Made by a program: the position numbers and the translations under genes. Below, piece after piece: positions 12,053-22,910 of a stretch of DNA of 64,000 nt (position 1 is the stretch's first letter; the number at the start of each line of letters is the position of its first letter). The stretch lies in assembly GCA_963969365.1 (NCBI GenBank), contig OZ017755.1, positions 2,728,001 through 2,792,000 on the forward strand, read 5' to 3'. The stretch comes from Asterochloris sp. CNOR1. Lineage: Eukaryota; Chlorophyta; Trebouxiophyceae; Trebouxiales; Trebouxiaceae. A model generated the notes under the pieces. It saw nothing but the letters and a program-made list of their open reading frames with translations, had not been told where the DNA came from and ran no database searches.

Positions 12053-12944
12053 CCTGCTCCCACCTCGCCAAGGGGTGCCCACCTGCAGCAGGTAGCACAG
12101 GTGGCTTGCCACGGCGCAGCAGGGGTTTCCCAGATTCAAAAATGACTACAGGTCTGAGTCAGGGCTAACACTGCTTCTGCGTGCTGGCACCTACCCCAAA
12201 ACGTCCCATGCTAGCTGCCCTCAACAGTCGTCCTTGGTTTTTGCAGGGTCCTCACATGCAGCACGCCAATGCTGATCCTCAGATGCTGGGGACTGCCTGC
12301 ATGGCAGTCAAACATGCAAGTCTACGCAGCTGCAAGCTACAGGAGACTGCTCTAGCCGCTGCATGCGGCTTCTGGGGGCATTGCCGCGGTCCGTCAGGGA
12401 TTTGACTGGGATTTTGGATGCTCCGCGGGGGCATGTGCAGGCTTGCATGCTGCTGAGCTTCATTATGGTATACTGTGATGCTTGCACATTGCCTGCCCCG
12501 GTGGCCTTGAACTCTTTTGAAGGGGCAGAGGCTTTTGTGGTCGAACCTCTCCCTCCATATGCTGCTAAGCGCTGCAGGAGCCTAGTTGTGGTGTATGCCT
12601 GCTTCGAAGGGTGGTGTGGCAGTGCACCAACTGTCGCCGGGCCGGCAGACCAGCCTCAGCAGCACACTGGGCGTCAACACCTCACCTGCAGTTTCCCTGG
12701 TTGAACCTGCTGCGATCTGGCCGCAGTCAGTTGAGCGAGGTCCCCTGACCAGAGCAGGGAGTCAGTGAAGCCCTTTGTGAACTCCTTGGTGGCCGGTCTG
12801 ATTAGGCCGCCTGCCGATCTGGTGCTTTGACGCAGGCTTCCAGGCCAAGAGGGGTGAGAGAAAGAAAGGAAGAAACCCTAACCCCAGACCCCCAACTGCC
12901 TTCAGAAAGTCAACTCGGATGTTACAGAGCTTCACCACAAGCCA
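12053..12944. other. Intergenic: 5' flank of the glycoprotein gene, 3' flank of SEC61B
   Basis: Both neighbours are on the minus strand. Frames in this stretch are short, have no recognisable domain and show no consistent splice signals. No convincing TATA box or RNA gene was seen. Confidence 0.5.
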
Positions 12945-13316
12945 TCACCTTCCCAGGACCTTGCCTGCACAGGGGCCATTATGAGAGGTTCAGGCACCGA
13001 TGTTGAGAACAGCATCCAGAGCAGACAAGGAGGCCCACCAATGATATGAAGGACTGTGACGAAGGCAATGAATCCAAGGCTCATGACAATTACCACAGCC
13101 TGCATATCCACACGGGACAGCGTCAGTCTGGGGCAACAATTTCTGCTGCAGGCACAATTGGTTCCTGGAGTTGGCTGTTGAAGCAATAAAGGCAAGGTGC
13201 ACACTCACTGGCTGGAACTTAATGCCAGGAGATTCATCTGTGTAGAAGTTTGCTACTGAGCTCCTGACGCCCCCTCGCCCTGCGCTGCCACCCTTTGCTG
13301 CACCTACACAGGGCAT
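12945..13316 (-). CDS. SEC61B: SEC61 beta subunit of the ER protein translocon
   Basis: A small tail-anchored protein of the Sec61 channel in the ER membrane. Exon A (13316-13209) holds a Gly/Ser/Arg-rich cytosolic part and the family signature FYTDESPGIKFQP. Exon B (13099-13039) is the membrane anchor, AVVIVMSLGFIAFVTVLHII. Exon C (12964-12945) gives the lumenal tail KVLGR and TGA. All three join in phase, with GT donors at 13208 and 13038. The model is 62 residues, a little short for the plant family, so the start is provisional. An AG (GTGTAG) just inside the first codons could mean that the true first exon lies further upstream. The fit of anchor and tail to the family is close. Confidence 0.88.
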
Positions 13317-15858
13317 TGGTATTGTCAGGGGCAGCAGTGGTACACCAGCAGCGAGCTTCTGCATAGGCAGCAAGCAGCCAGCGGCACAGGCCTAGATGTC
13401 ATGTGGGGCTTTGCCAAGCACACATGCCGATTGAAACATTCAAGCTTTGCCTCAACCAGGCATCTTGAAGTGACCGCCAGGCTCGGCACAGCCGGCCAGC
13501 TGCAGACATGCTGCCCTGCACATGCAAGACTCAGCAGTGAGCCCTAACAATGCTGCCAAACATACTGCTGATACTGCTTCCTTAGGCTCTCGTCTGTAGC
13601 AGAGCTGAGCCTGATGCTGGCACCACGCATATGCAGGTCCCACGTGTCACAGGAACTAGCTGTTCATCTGCTGCGAGCAGGCTACCTCTACCTGCAGGCC
13701 TCTCGGCATGGCCTCGCTGACTGTGCAGCTGACATGCAAAACACAGAGGGCGCCGGGGGGCCGGCCCAGGAGTCAGCTCTGCTTGAGCTGGCTAATGCAT
13801 CTGCTGCTATTGCAGCTGTGCAGCACGGCATGGTCGCTGACGCACAGCAATGCAGCTGTATGCAGTTGGCAGGTCCTAGCCTTTACCTTTCGCTGTGGCA
13901 CAGGTTGTTCCACGTGCTGGGATTCATTGATCTTGCAGCAGAGGCATGCGGCAGGGGCCAGCCATGCAGCCTGATCTTGAGCAGCATCGGTGGCCTCTCA
14001 ATCCAGCAGGAACTCACTAGGTCTCCGCCTGAGAGCTCCCTGGGATCCACTGGGGGGACCGCCTGCCACTGCACGGTTGCCAGCACCCTGAGGGACCATT
14101 TGCCCTTGAGCCATGGTGTCTCCTCTGGCAGCTAGCTGCCCTCAGCTCTTTCTGAGGACTCTGTCCAAGGCAGCGCGCCAGATATACCTCAACTTGCTGT
14201 GGCGGCAGATGAGAACGTTTCACTGCTAAGACTGGCAGTGGTCAGAGTCCGTCACACTGTGCTTGCAGCGATCCTGAGGGAGAGAAGGAAAGATATCTAC
14301 AGAATCAATATCCGAGGCTGGACACTGGATCACTGACAACACATTCTCAAGTCCACCTGAGGTGGAAGAAGTGCGGATAGATGCTGATGCAGTGCTGCAT
14401 GCACATGCTTAGCAAGCCAAATTGAGACATGACCTGGTCTGCAAAAGGGGTCTGTCGTGCTGCTGAACCAAGTGGCAAGGGGTCTTACGCAGGTCATCAA
14501 ACTGGGGGGCAGCGCAGCAAGATATGCTGTTTGTCCTCCACAGCTGTTGCTGGACTGCAGAGGCGGCATGTCCTTTCATGGGCCTGGCTCCTGATGTTCA
14601 GCGGCCCATCCTAACTCTTGGCTAGTGGCTGCAGCAGGAGGAGAGCTCTCGCCGGCAAGCTGGCCATTCTGTCAGGACTGTCAGCCATTGGTGGTGACAT
14701 CCTGCCATCTGCCTCATCAAGTGTGTCTTTCAGTGCTGGCAGGCAAATGGTTGCACAATCTGCTCTACTGAACTCAGTATTGACCTTGGCCTTCGCCCTG
14801 CTGCAGTGGATGGGCTGGCAAGGGCTGCTCCCTCCATTCTGCCAAGCTGACGGCAAACTACCCAGCTGCAGATGGGAAGTACGGGAGGCATGAGAGGCCC
14901 CTGCTGCTTCATGGCAGGCACTGAGCTCTGACAAGTCGGCTGTGGCCACCCTGCCTTCCAGCATGTGGTAGCTGCAGTCTGCAGTGGCAGGCGCGACCAG
15001 GGCCTGTGCAGCTCTGATTCCTGAGCCCGCAATTGAGACATGCAGGTGCTTTGGTCGCTTGTGGGATTGCCTGAAATGGCAGATCTTGGGGGCAGCACCT
15101 GAGGTGAGGCAGGGCTGCAACAGCAAACAGCATGTGTGGCGAGAGGGGCGTCCAGGCTCCTCCCACCACAACTCGTACACGCTCTGAGGCCTGAGCACAG
15201 AGGTGATGTCTGCACTTGCTCTGGTGCGAAGGCTCACATGCCGCCTTTGATGAAGTGAATCTCTGGGCAGCACTGCAGGCTGCTCACTGGTCAGCCTTGC
15301 CTCAGGCGGCGTGTGGCCTTCCTGTCTGTGGCCTGGCTGTGCAGCTCTCCGCAACGAGGGTGCGCCGCCGCAGCTGGAGCCATCAGGATGCCGAGCAGCC
15401 CTTAACGGGGGCGCAGGCCGGACGCGAGCACCTACCCCGGCCACAACAAGGCGGCTCTCGCCTGTGGCACGCCGCCACAAGACAATAGCACAATGCATGA
15501 GAGCGCCCTGGTGATGTGCAAGCGGCTGCCGGGCGAGACCCAGCTCCCCTGGCGGAGGTGTCTGACGGAGGAGGACCAGATGATGACGCACTGTCTGGAG
15601 GGCTGAGCGCAAGTGGCTTGCTTTGGGCAAGGAGTTGCATGCGAGGGTTCAAGATTCAGGCGGCAGAGGCCCAAAGTGTCAAGGGGATCCAACAGCATGT
15701 GGCGCTTTGCAACCAGGCGGCGGGAGACAGACACCGCTATGGTGGTGTGGAGTGGGCCCTGGTGGGGTGGCAGCAAGAGCATGACATATTTGACAACCAA
15801 CCTTTTGCACTGTTCACCATGCGTATGCGGCATTCCAAGCTTTGAGGGTGACAAGGAA
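13317..15858. other. No gene recognised; one long unassigned minus-strand frame
   Basis: The longest open frame here is on the minus strand (15630-14611, 339 codons). It has no motif I recognise and an Arg/His/Pro-rich first half typical of an antisense shadow. A phrase VYELWWEEPG around 15180 looks protein-like but could not be tied to flanking exons. A separate frame at 15640-15430 starts MQLLAQSKPLALSPPD and is Ser/Pro/Ala-rich like a transit peptide. A poorly conserved gene may be hidden here, but none can be defended. Confidence 0.3.
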
Positions 15859-16866
15859 TTACAATAGTGACTGGTGCGTCCATGTGACAATATGCTGCCC
15901 ATAGTCCATGCTCTTGACAGTGTGGCCACCAGCAGGAAAAGTGAGCACCTGATCTGCATCAAGAAAAGGTTCATGATCTTTATAAATTATGGTGACACAG
16001 CAAAGATTGGGGGGCAGCACCTCGGGTGTGAAGTTGCGGATTGTACGAGCTGCCAAAGACAGGGTGTGCAAGCGTGTGAAAAGAGCCAGGGTGACAGGCT
16101 GCCTGAAGTTGATGTCACGTGCATACAGATTGAGCTCCTGCAGTGTTGATGCAACAGAGGACACAGTCTGCAAATTCTCTGTCCACACCTGCAAATACTG
16201 GAGAGCAGGCAGCTGGGGAAGTGGCTGGGTGAGCGGCCTCAGAGATTCTTGCAGCTTGAGTTGCTTGAGCTGTGTCAGTCTGCTCAGCTGAGCTAGATCT
16301 GGGCATGCTTTCTCAGGTGTGTCACAGCTGAGGTGCTTCAGGTTGACTGGCAACAGGGACACTCTGAGGTTGACATCCACGTCAATGTAATGGTCAACCC
16401 TGCATAGAGGATGTGCGCTTGTGTGAGGCTGTGGAACAGAGCATGCAACATGCGGCTTCAGTATCAGGCTCACATGAAGACCGCCTTGAGCGCTGTAGCC
16501 TCGGTGCATATACGAGCAAAGAGGGTGCCTATCATCGACTGTGCCTGTGGCTCTCGGAAAGGATGGCAAATTACTTGCATGACCTCCACAGTGCTCAGGA
16601 CGCAATGGCTTTCTGAGCAGCAGGGAGGACATCTCCTCCTTGATGAAGCCGTGTGATATTACATCCCGGGGCACTGCCTGCGCTGCAGCCTTCCTCCACT
16701 GCCTTGAGACACACGCACAGACTGCTATAGCCCGGACATCATGCAGGAAGCTCAGGACAGTGATGAGCAGCTCCAGGGGCAGCTCGTCTGCAGAGGGCAC
16801 CTCTGCTGTCAGAGTTGCCCCACAAAGAGAGGAGGAGTCATGGTACAGCATGCCCATGGTGGGCAA
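15859..16866 (-). CDS. F-box / leucine-rich-repeat protein
   Basis: Residues about 28-70 are an F-box (ELPLELLITVLSFL followed by CACVSRQWRKAAAQAVP), the part that would bind SKP1 in an SCF ubiquitin ligase. A linker follows. From about residue 185, degenerate LRRs run to the stop, for example LSRLTQLKQLKLQ, LPALQYLQVW and LQELNLYARDI. The 335-codon frame is open throughout, but a TATGCAG acceptor before VDHYIDVDVNL suggests that the weaker middle part (roughly residues 80-155) may be an intron. The substrate is unknown. A truncated copy lies directly upstream (17458-18051). Confidence 0.75.
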   Translation of the reverse strand: MPTMGMLYHDSSSLCGATLTAEVPSADELPLELLITVLSFLHDVRAIAVCACVSRQWRKAAAQAVPRDVISHGFIKEEMSSLLLRKPLRPEHCGGHASNLPSFPRATGTVDDRHPLCSYMHRGYSAQGGLHVSLILKPHVACSVPQPHTSAHPLCRVDHYIDVDVNLRVSLLPVNLKHLSCDTPEKACPDLAQLSRLTQLKQLKLQESLRPLTQPLPQLPALQYLQVWTENLQTVSSVASTLQELNLYARDINFRQPVTLALFTRLHTLSLAARTIRNFTPEVLPPNLCCVTIIYKDHEPFLDADQVLTFPAGGHTVKSMDYGQHIVTWTHQSLL

Positions 16867-17457
16867 TTCTTATTGCACAGAGACATCTGCACAGAGTTGC
16901 AAGCTCAGATTCTGCAGGGTCGCGCTGCCCTACAGGAATGCCACAAACACCCCACCTGCAACTGGATTGCTCAGTGTATCATGCGGGGCTGCAGTGGCCG
17001 GGGTGTTCCCCGCTTGGCTGCTCTCCTGTAGGCAGTGTGTGGTTGTCAGTGGTACAATATCTGCACAGTGGAGGGAATTGCAGAAACTCACCATGGCTTC
17101 AACTTGCCTGGGCAGGGCCACGGCGGAGTCCTATGTGATGCCTTTGCCCAATCAAGCCAAGATCGCTTGGTACTCGACTGCCCTGTTGCTGTGACCATGC
17201 CAGCAGCAAGCAAGAGCTGGCGCCCTGGAGCCTGTTTCCAAACGGGTATGCTGTGCAATGGCGGCCTTACAAGGGCCGGGTCTGCAGTTGATTGCTGGTG
17301 ATCGCATATGTCTCAGGGATGCCAAGGTCTGTGGAGGAACCTGCTCTGTGACATCAGGCAGCCTTGCGGGAGGACCTTCCAGGTCCTGGCACAATAATGG
17401 AAGTCTGAGGCAGGCAAAGCCAGGGAATGGCGTGTATTTCCCTCTGGAAGGCGATGC

Positions 17458-18051
17458 TCAGGGCGTTGCTGCCCCCATAGCTTGTGTGTATGCTCTAGAG
17501 CCAGCGCCCTCAAGTAAGACTGGTGGGTGCTGAGGGCCATCTGCAGGCAATGCGTGGCCTGCTGGGGAATGCGTGATGGGGAGGTTGTCTGTGGACATTG
17601 CAGGCCTGGTTTGGCATGGTGTGAGGCAGCTGGAAACATGCCGTGTGTGGGACGATGTCCCTGTAGCATCAGCGCATATACGAGCGAAAAGGGCGCCCAT
17701 GATATACTGTGCATGCAGCTCTTCGGTGTTGATGACTGTCACCACTTCAATAGTGCTCAGTCTGCATGGGTTTCTGAGCAGCCGAGAGCCCTCTTTCTCA
17801 TTGCCATACAAGAAAACAACCCTGGGCACGGCCTGTGCTGCAGCCTTTCTCCACTGCCTCGAGACGAATGCGCAGACTGCTGTAGCCTGGAGGCTACGAA
17901 GGAAGCTCAGGACTGAGATGAGAAGCTCCAGGGGCAGCACGCCTGCAGGGAACGCCTTTGTTGTCAGAGGAGCCCCAGGTAGAGAGCAGTGAAGGCATGC
18001 AGGATGCCAATTTGAAGGCGGCAGGTCTGGCTGCACAAGGAACATCTGCAA
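17458..18051 (-). pseudogene. Truncated tandem copy of the F-box gene (F-box only)
   Basis: The F-box (LPLELLISVLSFL, then CAFVSRQWRKAAAQAVP) is nearly identical to that of the gene at 15859-16866, and the next 50 residues are recognisably related. The similarity then stops. No LRR exon follows before the 5' flank of the first gene begins. The 5' flanks also match: both contain frames reading SLHCAD...TTxCLQExSQA (about 17080-16960 and 18240-18120). The duplicated unit was therefore promoter plus F-box, with loss or non-inclusion of the LRR part. Expression of an F-box-only protein cannot be excluded. Confidence 0.6.
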
Positions 18052-19205
18052 AGCATGGTCGACGCAGATGCTGCAGCAGGCTTGGTCATGCTGCTCTACA
18101 ACTACTCAACCTGTAACTGGTTTGCCCTGCGCATCATGCGGGGCTGCAGTGGCACAAATGCCTTCAGCTTGGCTGCGCTCCTGTAGGCAGTTTGTGGTTC
18201 TCGGCGCATTGTCTGCACAGTGGAGGGATCTGGGCATGCAGAAGGTCAGCATAGCTCCAGCCCTTTCAGGCACAGCTATGCCGATGTCCTCCATTTCGTG
18301 CTTGGTGCTGATTTGTTGGGCTTGGACTAGTCGACGACAGTTGTCAGCAAGTACTCGACTGCCATGTTGACCTTTGACCATGCTGATAGCAAAGAAAAGT
18401 GGACGCCCTGGAAACCCACAGGTGAGGTGTGGACATGATGTGGTCCTTGCTTGTAGTGGCAGAGTGACTAGGGAGCAACCGCAACCAGTGGGGTGGTCAG
18501 AGCTGCTGGATTTGAGCTGCATTTGTGCTTGCAGGTCTTCTCAGCCGTGCCAAAGCCTGTAAATGGCTGAGGCATCAGGCAACTTTGCAGGACCTCCATG
18601 TCCCTGCGCGGCCTCAGGTAGTGAAACAGGCAATGGTATCTGAGCGGCATGGGGGCCATGGGACATCTGCTGACTGGGCTACTTGCAAGGTTGCAGGCCT
18701 TGACCGGCATAGTGCACGGCAGCTGGCAGCTTGCGTTGTGTGGGCTGCACTCCAGGGAGGTCACGTGCGAACCCTGACTATTGACTCCAAGGTGAAGTCT
18801 GTGCTCCACCTGCTGGACTTGTCTGAGGGGAATGGGTCGTCTGGTGCTTAGTCTTGGGCAGCCTTTTAGTGGGCATGTGCGCCAGGGCTGCCGCTCTGCA
18901 TGGTGTACGGCTGCAGGTGGTGCACCTCATGGGAGGCGCTGTTCATCACCGTGCCACCAGAGCAGGTGGAGGCCCTGAAGCTTGGGCACTAAAATGGGTT
19001 TGCGCATGCTCTGCCCACCCACCATTATGCCTGCACATGGTGTTGCCGGAATGGACAGTCTGCGAAAGGCGTCCTGCTGCCAGGGCAAGCGAGTGCTCTC
19101 CAGGGATGTGCCCACAGATGCAGCTCAGACAGCAGGGTCGTCATTCCAGTACCTGGAACCCTCCAGCATCATGCGCCATACTCATATCTGCTGGGCTGCC
19201 TGCTG

Positions 19206-21590
19206 CAGCGGAGCTACCAGAGCGGGATGGACCAGCTGGGGCTACAGCGAGATTACTTCCCACTGCGGGCAGGGGAGCTGGTGCAACAGCCACTTCAGGG
19301 CTTGCGCAGGTAGGAAGAGCTGTCAGCAGATCTGTTCCAGCCTCCAGTCGCCAAGCTGCCAGTGTTCCCAGACGTGCTGGCTGGCCTCCATGCACCCTGA
19401 TCTGGCTAGCATGTGTGAGCTGAATGACGGCCGCAACACCATCCTGGCTCAGCGAATCTCAGCCGCCATGACAGCCAGGCTCCACTGGCGGTGAGCACAT
19501 GACTGGACACTTGGTCAACAAGTTCCTCATGGACCTGTTGGTTGACGGACTGGACCACGTGGTGCCATGCGAGCAGCAGCTGGGGCTGACAGTGCAGAGG
19601 GATGAGGGCGACCATGACAGCTCCATGACAGGGGCCTCAGATAAAGGCAGAAGCCTGCGCCCAGATGGCCAGCTGCGCACCAGTGACGGCGCGCTTCTGC
19701 TGTTTGAGTGGGAAGAGAAGGCTGCCAGCGTGCCTCTCAGTGAGGCGGAGGACGACTTGAGGAGTAAGTACCTGCAGCCCTGGTGCACCACCTCACCTGT
19801 GGTGCCTATCCCTCCACTGTGCCGCTAGCAGTAGCTTGCATATTCCTCAGCAGCCTGTGAGCAGAAGAGAACAAGCCGCTGAGGAATGTGCAAGCTGCCA
19901 CCAGCAGCACTGCTGAAGGGATAGCAAATTCCAGAGGGTATGTGGTAGAATCGTGAGCTTCCTTACAGATTCAGGCGCAGGGCTCTTCACCCTGCAGACA
20001 AGCTTCTGGGACTCTGCTGAAGCATCCTGCCTGCCATTTCTGATCTAAAATGCGTCAAGCAGGGTTTCTTTGTCACTCACGGCCTTGGCTGCAGACAAGA
20101 CGGCAGCCTGGTCTCCACTGTACTATGGGGAGCTGCCCTACCTCCTGGCAGCTGTTGCTTCCGGTGCTAGATTCCAGCTCTTTTCCATCGAGCGCGACAG
20201 CCCCTCTGAACCCCGCGCAGTCAATCCCCGCCTGCGGCTGACCCTTCCAGCAGCCCGGGCAGTGGCCACTGTGGCAGTCATCAGCTTGTACCGCCTGCTG
20301 CGCGCATCACAGCGCTCCTGCCAGATCACGTACTCCCTGTGGATCTGGTGCAGAAGCGCACACACCACGAGGGCTACACACGCACCAATGTGGGTGTCCT
20401 GCTTTGCTCTGTGCTTTACCGAGGGAGTCAAATCATGGGAAAGGCGTCGCTAGTGAGGCCTTCGCTCATGTCGGCTCTGCATGGCATGGTACTGCAGGGC
20501 AGGGCGAACTGCATGCATCGTCCACGTGCACAGCAGCCATGTGATCATTTCATCCTGACATCACCCTGTCAAGGGTCGAGGCCTGTTCACCCAGTATGCT
20601 CTCTGCTAACAAGCTGCCTGTGCCATACTATGTGTTGCTGAATGGGCTGCAGGTGCTTCAAGAGTGACCTGACTGTGCACAAAACCGGCTGCCTGTGGAA
20701 ACAGAGGTTCAGTGCCGCCTGGGACATTAACTTCGCGGAGCTGGAGCAGGTCCACAGTCGCACTGCAGGCTGTGCCGGCCTTGTGCACGCTGTGAGGGGC
20801 CCAAGATTGGACAATTGCTATGACACCTATGCTGTCTCCATGGCATCCGTCGGTCTGCAGCGCTGGGATGCAAAGCCCCACAACGAGCAGGAGGCAGCGA
20901 GAGCAGCTCATGGCCTCTTGCATGGCCTGTTGGCAATTCACAAGGTGGGCTGTGCATGCGTGAGCACTGAACAAGTTCATCTGCGCTGCAAATGAGGTGT
21001 GACCTGTCTATGTATACCCAGGTTCAATGCGCCACACTGCAACAAGCCTGTTTGCATGCATTGCCGCAAGCATGCAGCCAGTGCATTGGCTCAGGCAGGG
21101 GGCAGGACAGCAATATCTCACCAATCATGCAGGGCGGCTATGTCCACAGAGACCTGCGCTGGGACAATACAGCTTGCAGCTTGGAACATTGCTACTTTCT
21201 GCTGGACTTGGAGCTGTGCGCTGAGCCTGGCACAGCTCCATTCATGACATCATTGTGGCCCAATGACTTCTTGCAGGACAGCGGTGCCTACACCCAGTGA
21301 TCTGACATCCTTGTCGCACATGCTCAGCGCATTGGATCTTGTGACAAGCCCAGGGGGATGTGCATTCTTGCAGCAAATGTGGCCTGCAGCAATTTTAGGT
21401 TGTGTTCCTGATGGAGCTGTGCCCACAGCAGAGGTTTTGCTGTGCGACGCTTGGATCAATTGCATTGGGACTCATGCAAGACTGCTGGGGCTCAGCCAAA
21501 CACCTTGCAGCCTATCGTCTAAACTCTGCATGGAGCAAAGCACCCAGCCACTTCTATGTTGATATCTGCATCATTTGAAGGTCCTTGATA
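19206..21590 (+). pseudogene. Crinkler-type nuclease-like + protein kinase-like gene, probably decayed
   Basis: Exon pieces in order: 19206-19310 (YQSGMDQLGLQRDYFPLRAG); 19420-19490 (ELNDGRNTILAQRISAAM); about 19499-19768, with the PD-(D/E)XK-like pattern RPDGQ...LLFEWEEKA; 20090-20310 (LYYGELPYLLAAVASGARF); and 20650-20945 with 21130-21240, a kinase-like part. The last contains GYVHRDLRWDN (catalytic HRD...N) and LLDLE in place of DFG. The layout, RPD/EEK domain followed by an HRD kinase, matches the Crinkler-RHS group described in fungi, oomycetes, plants and algae. Frame breaks occur between DVLAG and MHPDLAS near 19400, and one base appears to be lost near 20312 where the frame should continue ITALLPDHVLP. 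These suggest a dead copy unless assembly errors are responsible. Function is inferred only from the family. Confidence 0.55.
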
Positions 21591-22910
21591 CAAGATTGTT
21601 GTAAGCCTCTGCCAAAAGGCATAGAAGAAGTTTGCGTACCTCAAAATAAGCTCTGAGAGGTGCATTGCATGACGAGCCACCTCCATGTGCCACCCTAACA
21701 ATGGCAAGACCAGGGCATATGCAAATCAATCTGGCCTGGTGAAGATTTCTGCATCGCCCAGATACAAGAGCATGTGGCAGAGCAGAGCAGCAGGCCAGGC
21801 AGATACCAATGCTGGCAAGATCTTGAGGGCCACCTGCATTTATCGCTCTGGCTTGCAGTCATGATTCTGTGCGAAATAGCTGTTTGTGCAACACCAGACG
21901 CTGTATAGCAAAGATAACATCCTGCACAGTCTCATCTCATTGACCCCCTGCTGGGCTGCAGGTGGCCAAGCTACCGGACCATGACCAGATAGCCCCTCCA
22001 GCTGGAACCCAGGATCACTTCCATGACGACCACCCGCCCTTCCCTGTGGGATCAGGCAGTCTGTGGAGAGTTCGGTCAGCCAGCTCACTCTAAGCTGTTG
22101 TGGCCACTCAGCTTTACACAGGCGCATGTGTTATCATTAGCTCACATAACAGCATGGCACAGCTATGCAACAGGCGTGGCAAGCAGCAGGCCTCATCCCT
22201 GCTCTGGTGGCAGAGCCGCAGCCCGTGGGTGGCAGTGGGCTCATGAATCAGATGCTGCTAGTGCCCACATAACACCCTGACAGGCAGCAGCTGGTATACT
22301 GTGAAGTGGCTGCTGCAGCCCGCAAATAGCCAGCGCGATGTGTCACGCCATCATGTCCTGCCTGACAACAGGTATCAGGACAGCCTATCATGTGGGTCCT
22401 TCAAGCACTGGCGCACGCCCATGCTGTCACTTAGCTGGCCTGCCAGTTGCACATGGTGGTGCCCAGCCAGGAAGCTGGTTCACAAGAACGACGTGACTAG
22501 GCTGGCTTCCAACTCAGACTCATGAACGCCACAGCTGTTCAGCCTGCTGATGCTGAGATTGACCAGCTGCTGCTGCAGGCAGCAGCAGCGTAAACTTGAG
22601 GTAGAAACCTCACCAGCCAGCATGATGTTAAATGTGAATCAGTTGCCTGAAGCCAGCCAGACACCGATTGAGGCTTCAAAGCATGGCAGGCCTTCCATTA
22701 TAGCATCAAACCTGTATCTGTATCTACATTCTTCTTCCTTTGCTAGAGTAACCTCGCGAGTTCTTGTGCCTTGCACGACATTGACCTCAAGGGGCTTGCC
22801 CATTTGTGCCTCAGCTTTGGTCCTAGATCTGGCTTGCCTGGGTGCGACACCTGGGTAGCTCCCCCTTCTTAGCTGCTGTGGCCTTTGAAGGGGGGCAACA
22901 CCTCTTCAAC
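21591..22910. other. No gene recognised
   Basis: Frames on both strands are short and without motifs. The last few hundred bases before 22911 are presumably the promoter and 5' UTR of the cytidylyltransferase gene. Confidence 0.5.

Noticed and set aside
14611-15630. 339-codon minus-strand frame
   Set aside because: Not called as a gene: no motif, a shadow-like Arg/Pro/His-rich half, and no splice partners. Mentioned only as an unassigned frame.
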